The notes under the pieces are model-generated. The model was not told the DNA's origin and searched no databases. It worked only from the letters and a program-made list of their open reading frames with translations. Both the position numbers and the translations under genes were made by a program. From Daphnia carinata (taxonomy: Eukaryota; Arthropoda; Branchiopoda; Diplostraca; Daphniidae), in the NCBI RefSeq assembly GCF_022539665.2, contig NC_081335.1, positions 4,712,001 through 4,776,000 of the forward strand: 64,000 nt of DNA, in the 5' to 3' direction. Shown in pieces: positions 10,774 to 24,600 of this stretch. Each line of letters starts with the position of its first letter. Positions within the stretch are counted from its first letter, which is position 1.

Positions 10774-13700
10774 ATGGAGGATGATCTACCTTTCCGAACT
10801 GAGTACGCAAAATCGGATCGATCGAGTTGCAACGAATGCAAATCAAAGATTGCTAATGGTACATTGCGTCTTGCAGTTGTTTCTCAGGTAATGTTTCATC
10901 ATGTCTTTTCACCCATGGAGCAGCCTATTAATATTGGTATTTTTTTGTAACATCCTATATTGAATTTTTTTCCTTTTTATAACATAGGCTGCCACGTTTG
11001 ATAGAAAAATACCTTCTTGGTACCATTTCGATTGTTTTTTTGAAAGCCAAAGACCTAAGTCGGCTGGTGACATTGCGCATTTTGATCAACTGCGGTGGAA
11101 AGATCAAGAAAAGATCAACGAGAAGATTAGCGAGAAGATTAACGATAAAGAAGTCCTATTAAAAAAATTGCCCGCTCTCCCTGTTCAGTAATATAAGAGC
11201 TCAATTATTTGATATACTTTACAGTACCGTCTTAAAATTCTTTAGGAAACGTAAAATTGAGGATACTGTAGACGGGGATGGGTCTTCTAGTGCCAAAAAA
11301 AGAAAAAGAAAAGAAAATCAAAATGAACAACAGAGTGAAGAGATCAAGAAGCGAAACAAAATCCGATTCAAATATAAGGATCAGTTGAAAACTTTGACAA
11401 AACAGGAACTCCAAGTTATGTTAGAATACAATGATCAACAAATTCCTTCAGGGACATCAGAGGTAATATCCATTCTGTCATTTTTTTGCGAAACGTGTGA
11501 CGTTAGATTTTTCATAACCTTCTGGTTTCTTTAGATATTGGATCATCTATCGGATGTCATGACGTTCGGAGCTTTACTTCCGTGCCTTGAATGCAAAACC
11601 GGACAGTTATATTATAAGTACAAAGCTATGCATTGCGTATTAATGTTGAGTAATCCACATTAGCATCACGATTGATTTGAAGGAGTGGTGTTGGCTATCA
11701 GTGCTCTGAAAACATCGGTGGCTGGGCGGAGTGTTCTCACATAACAACTGCACCGGAAAGGAAAGCTTTCAAAGTCCCACCAGAACTCGCCGAAAAATAT
11801 TCATTCTTGTAACTAAGCTTTACGTCTTATTGCCAAAAAGAAAATTGATTCATTTCCATTTTTATTCGTCGTATAGGGAAAAGTACAAGTACGTTGCTAG
11901 GCAGAGAGTGATTCCAGCGCTAACCCGAACAATTCAAAAGGAAACTACTGACGAGGTGAACGTGGAAATCCAAAAGTATGTACATAAAGGGTCAGCTCGT
12001 AAGGCGTTAGCTACTTGTTTTTATGATGCAAATTCTTTTTCTTCTAAATTATTATTAACCTTTTTATTATCGTCCCTTTTATAATTTATTATCATTATTT
12101 TTAGTTCTTCAAACCCACAGAAGCTTAAACTGAATTTGAAGGGAGGAGGCGTAGTCGATCCGGGTTCCGGCTTAGCAGATGAAGCGCATGTGCTCAAAAC
12201 AAAAGATTGTTTGTACAGCGTTGTACTTGGAATTGTTGATATCCAGAAAGGACGTAATTCGTACTACAAGCTACAAGTTCTTGAACATGATGAAGGAAAC
12301 AAGTATATTTGTTTTATCGTTCATTGGCAAAAGCTTATTGTGATGTAATGATGTATTTTTTGATAGGTGGTATGTTTTCCGTTCGTGGGGTAGAGTTGGT
12401 ACACTCATCGGAAATACCAAGTTGACCGAAATGGAGAGCAAACAAGAAGCCATAGAGGATTTTGTTGCATTGTACGAAGAGAAAACGGGAAATTCATGGA
12501 AAAATCGCCATAATTTCGAGAAACAGCCTGGAAAATTATATCCTCTCCATATTGATTATGGAGAAGTATTCGATAATTACTGGATCTCGTGTGAGAGACT
12601 CTTTAATACTATTACAAATTTCAATCCTTGTAGGTAGAAACTACAGCCAATTCGACATCGAAGCTTCAGAAGTCTGTGCAAGACTTGATCTGCATGTTGT
12701 TTGATGAAGAAGCCATGAAACGAACACTGATCGAGTTCGAATTGGATTTAACTAAAATGCCCCTCGGCAAATTGAGTAAAAAGCAGCTTGAAAAGGCTTA
12801 CGGGATCCTCAGTCAAGCACAGGAGTTGCTGGACTCAAAGGAAGTTTCGAAAACTAAATTGGTCGATGTATCAAACCAATTCTACACTCTTATTCCGCAC
12901 GATTTTGGCAGGAAGACTCCACCTGTTCTTGATAATTGTGAAATTATCAAGGTAATTAGATCTAGCTGCATATATTAATTTTTCATGGAGCATGCCGAAA
13001 GCTATTGTCTTAATTTTTGCCAAGTCCAAACTAGACATGCTTGAGAGCTTGATGGAAATTGAAGTGGCCTTCAACTTATTGAAAACCGGTGATGCCGTCA
13101 AGGACAAGAATCCTATTGATGCGCATTACGAAAAGCTTAACACTGAAATTGAAGTAACACTTTGCAGTTTATTTATGTTAATTTGTATTTGATTTAATTT
13201 TGGTAATCATCATTTCTAGGTTTTGGATAAATCTTCCGAAGAATTTAAACTTATCGAAACATATGCAAAGAACACGCATGGTGCAACTCATACTCGGTAT
13301 ACCCTCGAAGTGGAAGAAGTACGTTGTAGTTTTTCACCTTTCGCCATCGATAAAAATGTAGCAAACCACTTTCTTTCTTAGGTGTTTAAAGTTGTACGGA
13401 AGGATGAATCAGAAAGATTCCAACCGTTCTCGAAATGGCACAACCGTAGGCTTTTGTGGCATGGTTCTCGCCTAGCCAACGTGGTCGGCATCTTGTCGCA
13501 TGGATTGCGCATTGCCCCACCTGAGGTAACATTCATTTTTGAATGTTGCCCTTTTCTTATCTAATGACTTTTGTTTAATATTTTTTACGTTTATATTTTA
13601 TGAACGCGGCTGAATAGGCTGATGTTTCAGGTAATAAGTTATCCAACATATCTCACATTGTTCTACTTTTTTACGTGTTCATTCGTTGTAGGTTACATGT

Positions 13701-14263
13701 TCGGCAAAGGTATTTATTTTGCCGATATGGTGTCAAAGTCGGCCAACTATTGCTTCACCTCAAAAAGCAATCCTGTTGGTCTGTTGCTTCTCTGTGACGT
13801 AGCTCTTGGCAAATGGTATTTTTTTTTTCTGTTCCATCGTGCTTGTCTTGTAATTTAAGATGTTCTTCAGATTCTTGGTTTTTCCGTTGCAGTGACGAAC
13901 GCAGAAAAGCCTGCAACATTAAAAAACTAGAGGAGGGATATCAAAGTGTTCTTGGAGTTGGCAAAACTGAACCTAACCCAGAAGAATCTAAGGTATAAGA
14001 TTACGACTGCATGAATTACGTTCAGTAATTCTCTAACATGGCGTTCCTTTACTAGATGATGGGCGACGTCAAGGTACCGCTCGGTAAGCCAATCCCCACG
14101 AAAGTTAAAAATACGTCATTACTCTACAACGAATACATCGTCTATGATGTTGCACAGGTAATTCCAGCACTATAATGATCACATTTTATGAATAATACCA
14201 ACTGCTTTTTGTCTTTAGGTGAACATCAAATATCTTGTGAAAACGAAATTTCATTACAAGTAG
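10774..14263 (+). CDS. PARP1 paralogue lacking zinc finger 2 and BRCT
   Basis: Tandem duplicate of the upstream PARP1. Seventeen exons: 10774-10887, 10988-11187, 11246-11462, 11535-11617, 11683-11808, 11877-11975, 12105-12302, 12367-12565, 12634-12951, 13025-13153, 13220-13318, 13382-13525, 13618-13630, 13692-13815, 13893-13992, 14056-14157 and 14219-14263. They give an open 769-residue protein with intact splice sites. Zinc finger 1 ligands, zinc finger 3 (PCLEC, GYQC, WAEC), WGR, helical and catalytic domains remain, with H621, Y655 and E747 conserved. Exon 2 fuses the finger-1 exon directly to the end of the old exon 4 ([12 protein letters not shown]), removing finger 2. Exon 7 joins SSNP of the BRCT start to [11 protein letters not shown] before WGR, removing BRCT. 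Both fusions are in frame. The 13-nt exon changes the D-loop APVT to ADVS. Probably a functional, DNA-binding-altered enzyme; expression is unproven. Confidence 0.85.
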
Positions 14264-15669
14264 GGAACTACTTATTGACGTTTTACAGTTTTTTTCAAAA
14301 CAAAGATATGACATCGCATTTTATGTTAACCAATGATCGAAACACTTACCTGAGTTCCTTTCTTCCTTTTTTTTTTTACTTCAAGTTATTGTTTCTGCAC
14401 CCTTACCCCAAAGTTAAACAAGTTATTGACAGCATGCGTCTTTGGAACGATAGATCTAATTCCTATTTAAAGGATTTTGTATAAAGCGGAACTGTGCCAA
14501 TGACATGAGTCATTCGCTCATGTCTTCACTTCTCGTCCATTGATGCGAATATAACAAGTGTCATTTTTTCCCCTTCCCCTTCTGCGGGGGGTACCCCAAC
14601 AGTCTGTCACTCGTACAGAATGTACTCATGACAAGTGTTTAAATTCTGGCCTTCCGCCTTTGCAACTTCCTCGTATCTGTTCTCATATCCGGTCGTTACG
14701 TCTAGCGTGCAACGGTGAAGCCATTTGCGATGCCATCTACCCTTCTTGATGTTTCAAAACGAAGAAGTTCACGATGACGAAGGGTATGTTATAGTAACCG
14801 ACTGCCTATTTCAGTCGTACGATTGACTTTGGAGATTCCTAGTGATGTGACAGTTGCCAATGTATTCGACGATGATGCACAGTACAGAGACTTTATCAAC
14901 AAAGAGTAGACGGGCAACGGAAATGGCAATGACAACATGTGTTTCTCCAAAAATCGTAAACGCGAAGGGAACGTCTCGTTTTCTCTGAACCGGAAAATCG
15001 AATATATTCTGTATAGATATATACACTATGGATGCAGTGAAAGAGAGTAGGGAAGAATAACGACGATGAGCAAAAAAAGTTAAAATAACAACCTAATGGG
15101 GGGAAAGTGAAACAATAACTGAAAAAAACGGCCTTCCTTAAAGTTTGGCATATTCTTTGAAAAAGACGTAGAAGAGGGGGATTCAGATGACGGTGCAGTA
15201 AAAAAGAAAAAGAAATTGTTGAGAGCTCTTAATTGGTTGCCTTGTAACAGCGATCGTGTAGTCCGTAACAAGGGCGGATCAAAAACGTTTGCTGCCGCAG
15301 ATCCACAGGAAGGTAGAAGTGCTGCAATGATGACGGATCTATTTTGTCTTGCTGTATTTTCAACATCCCCGTAGTAGCTCTCAGTTTGGGCGTGGATATT
15401 CATCCCGTCAAACGCAATGGCGAAGTCGATGGTCGATAATAGAATACCATCATATGCAAATCGAAATCGATCATTTCTACTTTCCGATTCTTATTGATCC
15501 ACTTAAATCATCACCGCGATTTGTGAATATCATCATTTTTTGAAAAAAATTGAAAAAACAAAAGGAGATGCCGGGAAGCAAACACACCACTCGGCATAAC
15601 CGGGTTTATTATTGTGTAGGAACTTTTATTCGACAAACAGCAGCTTTCTATTCGGTGAGGAACGCTGGT
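14264..15669. other. Convergent intergenic region, PARP copy 2 / DIP gene 1
   Basis: 3' flank of the second PARP, similar to the first copy's flank until about 14500, then unrelated sequence up to the DIP stop codon. An open 63-codon frame (14558-14749) and a short frame after a TTTCAG at about 14820 (LEIPSDVTVANVFDDDAQYRDF, then stop) look weakly coding-like but could not be joined into a gene. No RNA gene was seen. Confidence 0.4.
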
Positions 15670-18600
15670 TCACCTACCCAGCGATGAGGAAATTGAGTGC
15701 ACGCAAAGCTGCGATACCAATCCAGCCAAGAAAGGTAACCATAACGTTACAAGTGTTGCACCTTCAATGACCAGATAACGTTAACATTTGTGACTAGTTC
15801 TAGTTCACTTTGTAATTAAATGATGGTGATGTACCTGGGCATGAAGATGAGGCTTCTGTCTGACGACTTATCGGACGAGGATTGGTGCCGGAATCACGTG
15901 GTGCATCACTCATGTCTAAAAGATTTATTAAGAACACTTAGAGTTGCAGATTGAAAGGTCAATGTGAAACGTAAAGCAGACAGCCAAATGCACGTTGAAG
16001 AACATCATAGCATTGGACTTAACTCACTTTTTATCCCTCCATTATTGCCGTGGGCTACCTGCTTGTCCGTCTGTAAGTCTTCGGCCGATTCTAGACCAAA
16101 GATTTTTCGAGAATCAAGTCTTTTATTACATCTATATTCAGTAATAAATCTAAAGATACCTGTGCTTGTCAAAATATCAATTTTGGTTGTGTCCGCAGTG
16201 CTCTGAACTGTTTTGACCAGGTGACCCGTCCGATCAGTTTCTATACAATTCACAAAGAATTGATTCATTGGTTAGGTTTCTCTTCCTTTGATCGTAGGAC
16301 AATAGGAACATATAATTGTACTATTATTATGTGTATGATTCGATATCCGTTTAGCAACGAGATCAACACAAACACGATCGCAGTATTTCATTTCTTGGCA
16401 GTCCAGGCTAAACGATGGTCTGACCATGAATATTGTTACATAAAAATATATGTTTGTAAGAACATAGCCCTCATCATCTAACCGATTACGATCGTAACAT
16501 TCCACATATGACCAATTGCATCCAGTCAAAAGCTGATGGATTATGAATCTTCATGCGAATCGGGATATATCGACGGAAATGCGTTCTTTATTCGACGACT
16601 CATTATATTATATTGATAAGGGGGCCACTAAAGTTGATTCAGTTGCCGAACCACCGACGTGAAGCATCTCTTTTCCTTTTCTCTGTTGAACTCCTCTTGA
16701 TCTCTATGTCCACGAAGCCTCCTCGCACATGGATAATAGATAGCATGAAAAGCCGGGAGGGCTAAAAAAGAGAGAAGAAGTGAAGAGATAGCCAAAGGAA
16801 AGAGCCGGATAAAAAAAAAAAAAGGACGCGGGAGTCTTCCGCATAGGTAGCAGACGGAGCAAGCTAAACTCGATCAAGCAGGATGCTCTTCCCTGGAGTC
16901 AGTCCCCATTAGGAAGCTGCCGCTTCTCTATTTTATTTTCTTCTTTACCCGACTTCCCTTTTTTCTTGGCTGCGGGAGCAAGTGAAGCGAAATAAATATC
17001 AGAAGAACCTTCCTACACACAGACACTGAGTAGATAAGAAAAAAAAAGCGAAGGGCAGGCGAAAAAGAGAGGTAACCCTAAAGGCTACTGAAAAAAGAAA
17101 ATTTTGAAAAAAGAAAGGGAAAGGATTCAGAGAAGAGAAACAAAACGACAGTTGACTCACGTGAAGCGAAATGAGATTTTAGCTATAGCTCCTTGACTTC
17201 TTTTCATTCTTTTCTTTTTCAAAAGGAACTTTTTTTTTCTTTTGATTTCTTTCTTGTCTTATTCTTCGTCCTTCTTTTATTTTCTTCGACTGCTACATTC
17301 GATTCCGACTGCGAAAAGGTCTCGAGTACTAACGAGGCAGCTCGTGATGTTGTCATGCTCCTCTCCCCTCTTGTTGCTGTTCCTTTCTTTTGCATTCACT
17401 TGTGTCTTCGTTCACGTGCTTAAACAGTATCACGATATATTCTTTTATATATCACTGTTAAACCAACATCACAGACAGTGTGAACAAAAATGTTAGAACC
17501 TTCCTTTTTTTCTTTCTTATTTTTGATTTCTTTTTTTTTTCATCCACAACAATTCGTCATTCCTCCCGGCAAGCAACGCCCCCCGTCTTGCGTGCGCCAC
17601 GACGACGTAATCTGATTCACTCGCCACTTTACTTTTCTTCTTCTTACAGATCTTCTTCTTTGTTTCTTACACTTTGCCCTCTGTTACACGTTCCTCGTGC
17701 GCGTCCAAAAAGAACAAAAAACTTATTGCTCTTATGTATTCACGCGGAACGATCTGTTCGTCTTATGTACATGAAATAACAGTTGTGCTCTGTCGGATCG
17801 GTATGGTTGTTCTATCTCATCTTGGGTTGCTATACATCGTGACACGAGATTCTAGGCGTTACCCGTTTTACACGCATGAGTGGGAGACGTCAGCGAGAGA
17901 TCAAGTACCGGCGGATTCGTTTCATCCGCTCTAATCGCATTGTCAACCGAGGGCTATTAACAAAACAGGAAGCAGACTGCCATCGAGAAAGAAGATGCAC
18001 ATAGTGCGTTTTGTATTAACATTCGTTGAATTATGTTTTGAAATTGCTTTTCCGTCGGCCGCTAATTTAGCCGTGCTGAGGCTGTGCGATTAAGGCACAA
18101 TCCACAAAGCTGACTGATCTGCACTCTATAACCGGAACTCAACTTCCCTCCTCGTCTTCAGTTTGATTAGGTTATTAATATTACTTGCAATATGAGTTCT
18201 CTCCCAATCGCTTCCCCCACCAAAATATGAAATAACAATAACATTACAAAATGAGCATTTCACTGATGTTTACTAATGACACCATTGCTCAAAAAGATAT
18301 GCAAATTAGCTTTCTTTTCAAGCGGCCCATCGGAACTATTCGACCAACTTTGTAATGATTTTTAGATTTCTCTTGACGCTGCCTGTTTTTTCTTCCTTTG
18401 CCGAGTTTGCACGTTGTGTGTATACATAAAAGTGGTAGACAATGCGTATATAGACACTTCATCACCCATGTGATTAACTTCACGCACTGCTACACGTCGC
18501 CCATTTCCGAAGCCTTCTGCGAGGTAGGGTAGCGTTTTGGAACAGTGGTAATTAAGCGAGATGAGAGTTTCCGCAAGGAGAAAACGAAGACAAGGACACG

Positions 18601-21600
18601 GTAGAACAGGCCGAAACTTGCCGTTACGTACAGCAGAATTCCTGGACATTTTAACCGAGTCAAACTCTCTCGGCTCACAAGTCAAGAGGAGCTAAAGAGT
18701 TAGGCAAACATGACATTTGAAACTTGTGTCTTCGCCTGATGTCATTTGCCAACTAATTTCTCATCAGTTTAAACACTTGCATAAAGCGGCGTCATTTGTT
18801 CCTCATTTTTTCTTTAAACTATTTCGTCTGAACGAGTTAACGAGTCAATTATAGCGCCATCGAATTTTGATAAATAGCTTTAATATGTCATCGATAGAGT
18901 GTACAGCTCAGCAGAAAACGGGCACTACACGTCATCATAACGAGCCTATCAATATCAACATTTCTTTCTCCCTTCTTTATATTTCGTACGTCAATAAGCG
19001 GATGCAACGCATGAAAGGAAAAACAGAGACGAAGAGAGGGGGGGAAAAAAGGAGGAAATTGGGGAGAAAAACTGTACGTCTATGTAAGGCCTACAGTCAG
19101 CATCATAGAAATCCGCTCGATAAGGTCGTTCACTTGTTAGTCTGTATCTTACATAGCGATATGGGATGTAACTGCGTGACGTATTGACATCGATACTGAG
19201 GTTAGGGTATCAGTTTTGTACGGGATTTCTTATTTACATTCTTATATCAATAACGATTAACGGTCTGTGACGTGGCTTAATGACCCATTACTACTAGCTA
19301 TGCGCTTCGTTATATAATTGGACCGTAAAACGCCGCAGCACGTACGTTGTTATCGTAGACTGAGCACACGAATTATTGAATGTCCTTTTTCAGATCGCTT
19401 TTTTTTTCACAAGAAATGAATCGATAAATACATCAAGGAAAGTCTCTGTGTATACATTCAAAACAGAATGCAACATCTCTCTTTCCACGTTGTTGTCATC
19501 ATATCCTTTTTGATTCACAGGAGCTGTCGGAAGCGATCAGCTTGTCCTATTGTATGTGACAAACACGACCGTGCAGCATAAGCCCGTCATGTCTCCATTA
19601 TTCACATATACGGCAATGAATTATTGAAGTTTCTTAAGACCTATTCCTCCTTCCGTTTGGCCTTATTTACTGAGACCTGTGCCCTTTTTTTTACATTCAC
19701 GTTTCCTAGAAAACGTTATGAAAAAAATACACATACAGCCGCGTATGTATAATGTACAAAAATTTAAGACTTCCGACATGTTTGGCCATGGCTTTCTCTT
19801 CCATGTCGACAACGCATTTCCGACTCAGTGTCAAGCATCGTTAGGAGGCTCACATTCTTTTTGAAAACGACGCCATCCTCTTTTTTAAGAATTTCCTTGC
19901 CCTCCCATTAAGCTCAAGAGCTGTTACAATCAACATAGGCCTACGCGACAGTTTGTATGTAGTATAAACGCGAGTAAATATGTACGTAACACATGCGGCG
20001 ATCGTTCTCAGCAAATACTGTACGACCCAATGCAAAGGGCAGAAGCTTTTGAATGTTTGTTGTATGCAACATTCAGCCCCACCCTTGATCGATTTTCAAT
20101 CAAAGGCACGTCGTGATATACTTGAGAGATGCGCTACCGTTTTACTATGTATAATAGGAACGGTCAAAACGCATCAATCTCGACCTTCTATTCACCTCTT
20201 TTCCTTATGGTCTATTTCCTATTTTTGAAAGGGAAAAATGGGATAACTCACGGTAGATCTTGATGGTTCCGTCCGTCTCTCCTCGTGGATTCTTGGCGAC
20301 ACAGCGATACCTTTCATTCATCGCAGAAAGCAATAAAAAAAAAAAGAATGAGAATCAGTTTGAATTGAAAAGAACGTGCGAATGCGTTTCAAAATGGCAA
20401 TGAGCAAGTTCCAGTTGATATATCGAATGAAAAAAAGGTCAAACTCACGGTCCGTAATCACGCACAGTCAAATGGCGAATGGTTAATTTCAGATGGGTCA
20501 TGTAAGACGATGGGTTCATGTTGGGCGTTGCAAAAGGGGCATCACCAGCAGCAAGATTTTCTAAATAAATTCATACGCATAATTTAGTAATCAAAGAATA
20601 ATTATTCATCATCGACATGTTATACTCTTCTTGTCGTGAAAACCGTTGTTGGACGAGACGGTGTAAGATGGCCAGGTGGCGTTCATGTGCTGCTGCGGCA
20701 CTGCCGCCGTCACACCGTTAATACTTTCGATCCTGTACTTGGTGGGATCGTGAAGCACCTGGCCGTCTGGTCGTGCCCAATAGTGCAGCGCAGCCGGATG
20801 AGCTTCCAGCCAACATTCGATGGTCACAGTTGCGCCCAGCGGAGAACCCACTAGCTGTTGGGGTACCCAAACCATTGGCGGAACTATTCCAGCATTTTCA
20901 CATAAAAATTCGTATTGAATACATGGTCAATATTCAGAAAATAAAACTATATGATGTGGAATATCCTATTACGTTTGATGAGTAGCAATAAAGTTAGCTT
21001 TAAACCCATTTTTCGATCGCGTTAAACGTTATGATGACGTAAAAAACACCAGTCGTAACAGCGCAATGATTCATGAAATAATAATGATTTCATATGTATT
21101 AAAGTATGCCGCATTACAACGTCGCTATCTGAAAGGGAAAAGTTGAAATGCCCCAGGATGGCTCTACCATCATTATGAATTCACTCTCTTGCGCTATATG
21201 GCTGTCCGCTTTCATTTTTGCCCAGCTCTGCGGAAATCCCTAGCAACGAACAGATAGGGTCTGACGTCACTACAACCTCAGTGACTTAGCTCATGAATTT
21301 TTATCTAGCTGTTTAATTCTTTCTATGCATGGCTAAAAACTCGTGTTTGTCTCTGGTTCGACTATCGTGCCAAGCACGCCCAATCTAATCCATGCTTTTA
21401 TGATGTTTTGGGATCCGAATCAACCCGCAAAAGTGAAGATAAAATCGTTTATGATTGCGAAAAATCAAAAAGATAGAAGAGAAGAATTTGATGAAGTAAA
21501 AAAGAAGATAATCCTTCCAGCAAGAAGCGAAAAACGGCCTTGTCTAATGCGGAAATATTTGTGCTGCGTACGTAACTGGCTGTTAAGCAGCTTTTGTATA

Positions 21601-24600
21601 ATCAGAAAAGACTGACGTAAATAAAAAAAAAGAGAGTCAAGAGAGCAATCCGATAATGTAAATCAATGTCTGGCCAAAAAAAAAAAAAGAAATAGTAGAA
21701 ACATGAAAGATGTACTTACAATCGACGCTGACATAGATCCTCTTGCTGACCGTTGGGGGTACACCGTTCGAGGCGATGCAGAGGTAGACTCCCATATCCA
21801 GCCGACTGATTTTTTGCAGTTCCAAGCTCGAGCCTTCCACTTCCGTGCCTAGGTAGTTGTCGAATAAAGCCCCGACAAGGGTATCAACACTCGGCTTAGT
21901 ATGCTATCTTCTAACAAACAACATCAGCCGCCAGGTAAAAGGTGATTGGTTGCTCATTGAACTTGTTCGTGTGTACGTGAAAGAATACTTGTACTAACTA
22001 GAGAAGCTCTTGTTGGTCGAGATTTTGCGGCCGTCCTCTCGGCGCCACTTGACCGATGGCGTTGGAGACCCGCGAGCCTGACAGGTGAGGCTTAGGTCGC
22101 TGCCTTCGCGCACAATCACGTCCGAGCTGCTAGCGCTGTCTTCGATCGTCGGGGGGACTGCGTTCGTTCGCCGTATTTGATGAAACAATAGAATTCGTAG
22201 AAAAATTTCGAGGATTAAAATAAAGGCACACATCACTATTTGTTTTGAAACAAATGAAAGAGCTATATTGAGGTATTGCGCCGTATTTGAATTTCCGAAG
22301 AGTAAACAATGTGAATCTTACCGACGATATTCAAATAAGCAGATTGAGTTTTGGCCTGGGCTGTGTTGATTTGGCAAAGATAGCGACCCCTGTCGGTTTC
22401 CTGGACATCATTAAGGTGCAAATGCCACATCCGATGATTCTCGTGTGACACTGGAACACGATACAGGATACGAATTACATTACTAGCATAGAGTTTTAAT
22501 ATTAGAAAAGTTCTTTACCTCCCACCCGAGGATTTCGTGTTATCACTTGGCTGTGAACTGTTAAAATAGCCGATCGTTCGAAGTGAATCCATGCCACCTA
22601 TATCGACATCGAAACAGTCCACACAAGACCAAATAAAGCACTGCGTTTTAGTTTGAATAAAATTTTCTCATCATTTCATGAAAACAAAAACGAGCATAGA
22701 AACAAACAGAATATCTAACACAAAGGACGGCAAACAATTGAGGCACACTGCTAAAGGAATTCTAGATGAATTTCTACGAAAATGGATGTTTCAACTGTTG
22801 TAAAATTACAGCAAGTGTGTATGGGACAGTGTTAAGCTTTAGCCCGAGTGCAAGTCTCTGAGCAGAGGCGGTAGAAAGCATAAAGTGCTGGACCGAAGCG
22901 ATGCGTTCGTGTTAAAGGCAAACTAAGTTATCTACTCTGCTTCAGCAGCATAGTGAAGACAGACGAAATGGACGGCTATAGTCATGAGGAGCTGATTCGA
23001 ATGTTCAACAAAAAGACGGGGAGGGACAGCCTCAGCCAGGGTGTCTATACACTCCAGAGGGACTCGATATAGTTGAGGACGGTGGAGGAAGAATAGAAAC
23101 GAGCAAAGTGAAAGGCAAGTTGGTGGGCCAAGGACAAGAAGATTCGGATCAGCTCCGTTTGACGACAGCAAAAGAATGACCAAGTCTTTCAAAAATGCCA
23201 ATCATTTTTTTTTTTTTTACTGAGGGCACGTCTTTGGGTTTTTAGGACAGCTGCACGTGTAAAAGAAGGAACAGTGAATTTGAAATAAAAGGAAAAAGAG
23301 ACTTTGTAACTGGTGCCCAAGTGTCGGACGTGACAGGAGAACTTGACGTCCCGGCCGACGGGTACCGTGATGTTCTGGACGGCGTCCACGAATTCCGGCT
23401 CCAAGTGGCCGCTCACTGTGAATGTCAAACATAGAAATTGACGTTTTTTTTGTTAAAAACATTTATTTGTTGCCATGACTTTGCTACTTCTTATTCAATT
23501 GTTTTTCCACCCTGCCTTTTTCGAGCGAATTCCGCTTAATATTCAAGGAGACACGAACACACACTGTAAAACTTGTGCTATTTTCTTATTTTCTCTCGTT
23601 ATAGGAACAGTGTTTAGTTTGAAACCTTTGGAAGCCTTTCGTTTAATAACGACGTCTTCGAATTCGTCCTAGTACCACCCCAAAGCTCTAAAAATAATAA
23701 TGTCGTGAAATTGAATGAATCCCGTCAATGCGCGTTCCCTTGGCAACTCTAAATACGTATCGTCCATTCACCCAACAAAAAAATTCGTGAACACCTTCAA
23801 ACAATAAACCTTGGACAGTGTTGTGCATGTCCCGAATTATTTTTGGGCCAAAAATAAAGTTGAAGCCAAGGATAGGTAAACGTTCTGTTGTGAAGGACGA
23901 GAATGGAAATGATGGTGGGTGGAAGACTGTCCATTTTTTTCCTATGGAAAACAAGGATCGTGCTTATTCTTCGTTGGGTTACGTCTACGTTTAATGATGC
24001 ATAGATTCATGTGTTCCTCCTTGTAAGGGTACATTTATGCATATATAATCGATGTAGAAGCTGAAGTAGACTGTACATCAGTACACGTCGGAAATGAGGA
24101 GAACAAGGAGAGGGATCTAATCGCATTTGAATGATTAATGGACGGCAGAACTAGTGCAGAGCGTTGCGTGGCTATAGCAGCAAGTCGCCATCGAACCACT
24201 AGAGGAAACATTGTTTTATAGGTAAAGTTATAGCCTTACATGTTTATCGAAAAGGGTGGAGTCGTTTCCTTTATCTATCCCTGGTTTAGCATGTTATCAT
24301 CGTAGTCAATGATGTCGTCTAACAAGAAAATCCATTCGATGCACATGAAGGGGTTCACTACATTTCTGCAGGTCTTCAAGATTCACGTAAACTTTTCCCT
24401 TTCGTCTAACTGCAAGATAAAGCCGAAATTGAGGTGGAATACATAAATGGTCTTCTGTTCATAGTGTAGACCAACTCCGAACATAAGAGGCTTTGCATAG
24501 AAAACCATCTGTATGCAATTCAACGTTTTCATAATTCATTTTTTTTTACCTGGTACTCGTCATGTGTAACATGCTGCAGGATAAAAAAAAAAGGCAAAAG

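Noticed and set aside
10774-14263. Second PARP copy as a pseudogene
   Set aside because: Every exon is open, GT/AG sites are intact, phases close to 769 residues and catalytic residues are kept, so it is called a gene.
20626-20883. Long Ig3 exon of DIP gene 1 as a misread intron
   Set aside because: The frame is open through it, and its donor and the next acceptor keep phase; an internal alternative donor cannot be excluded and is noted as a finding.
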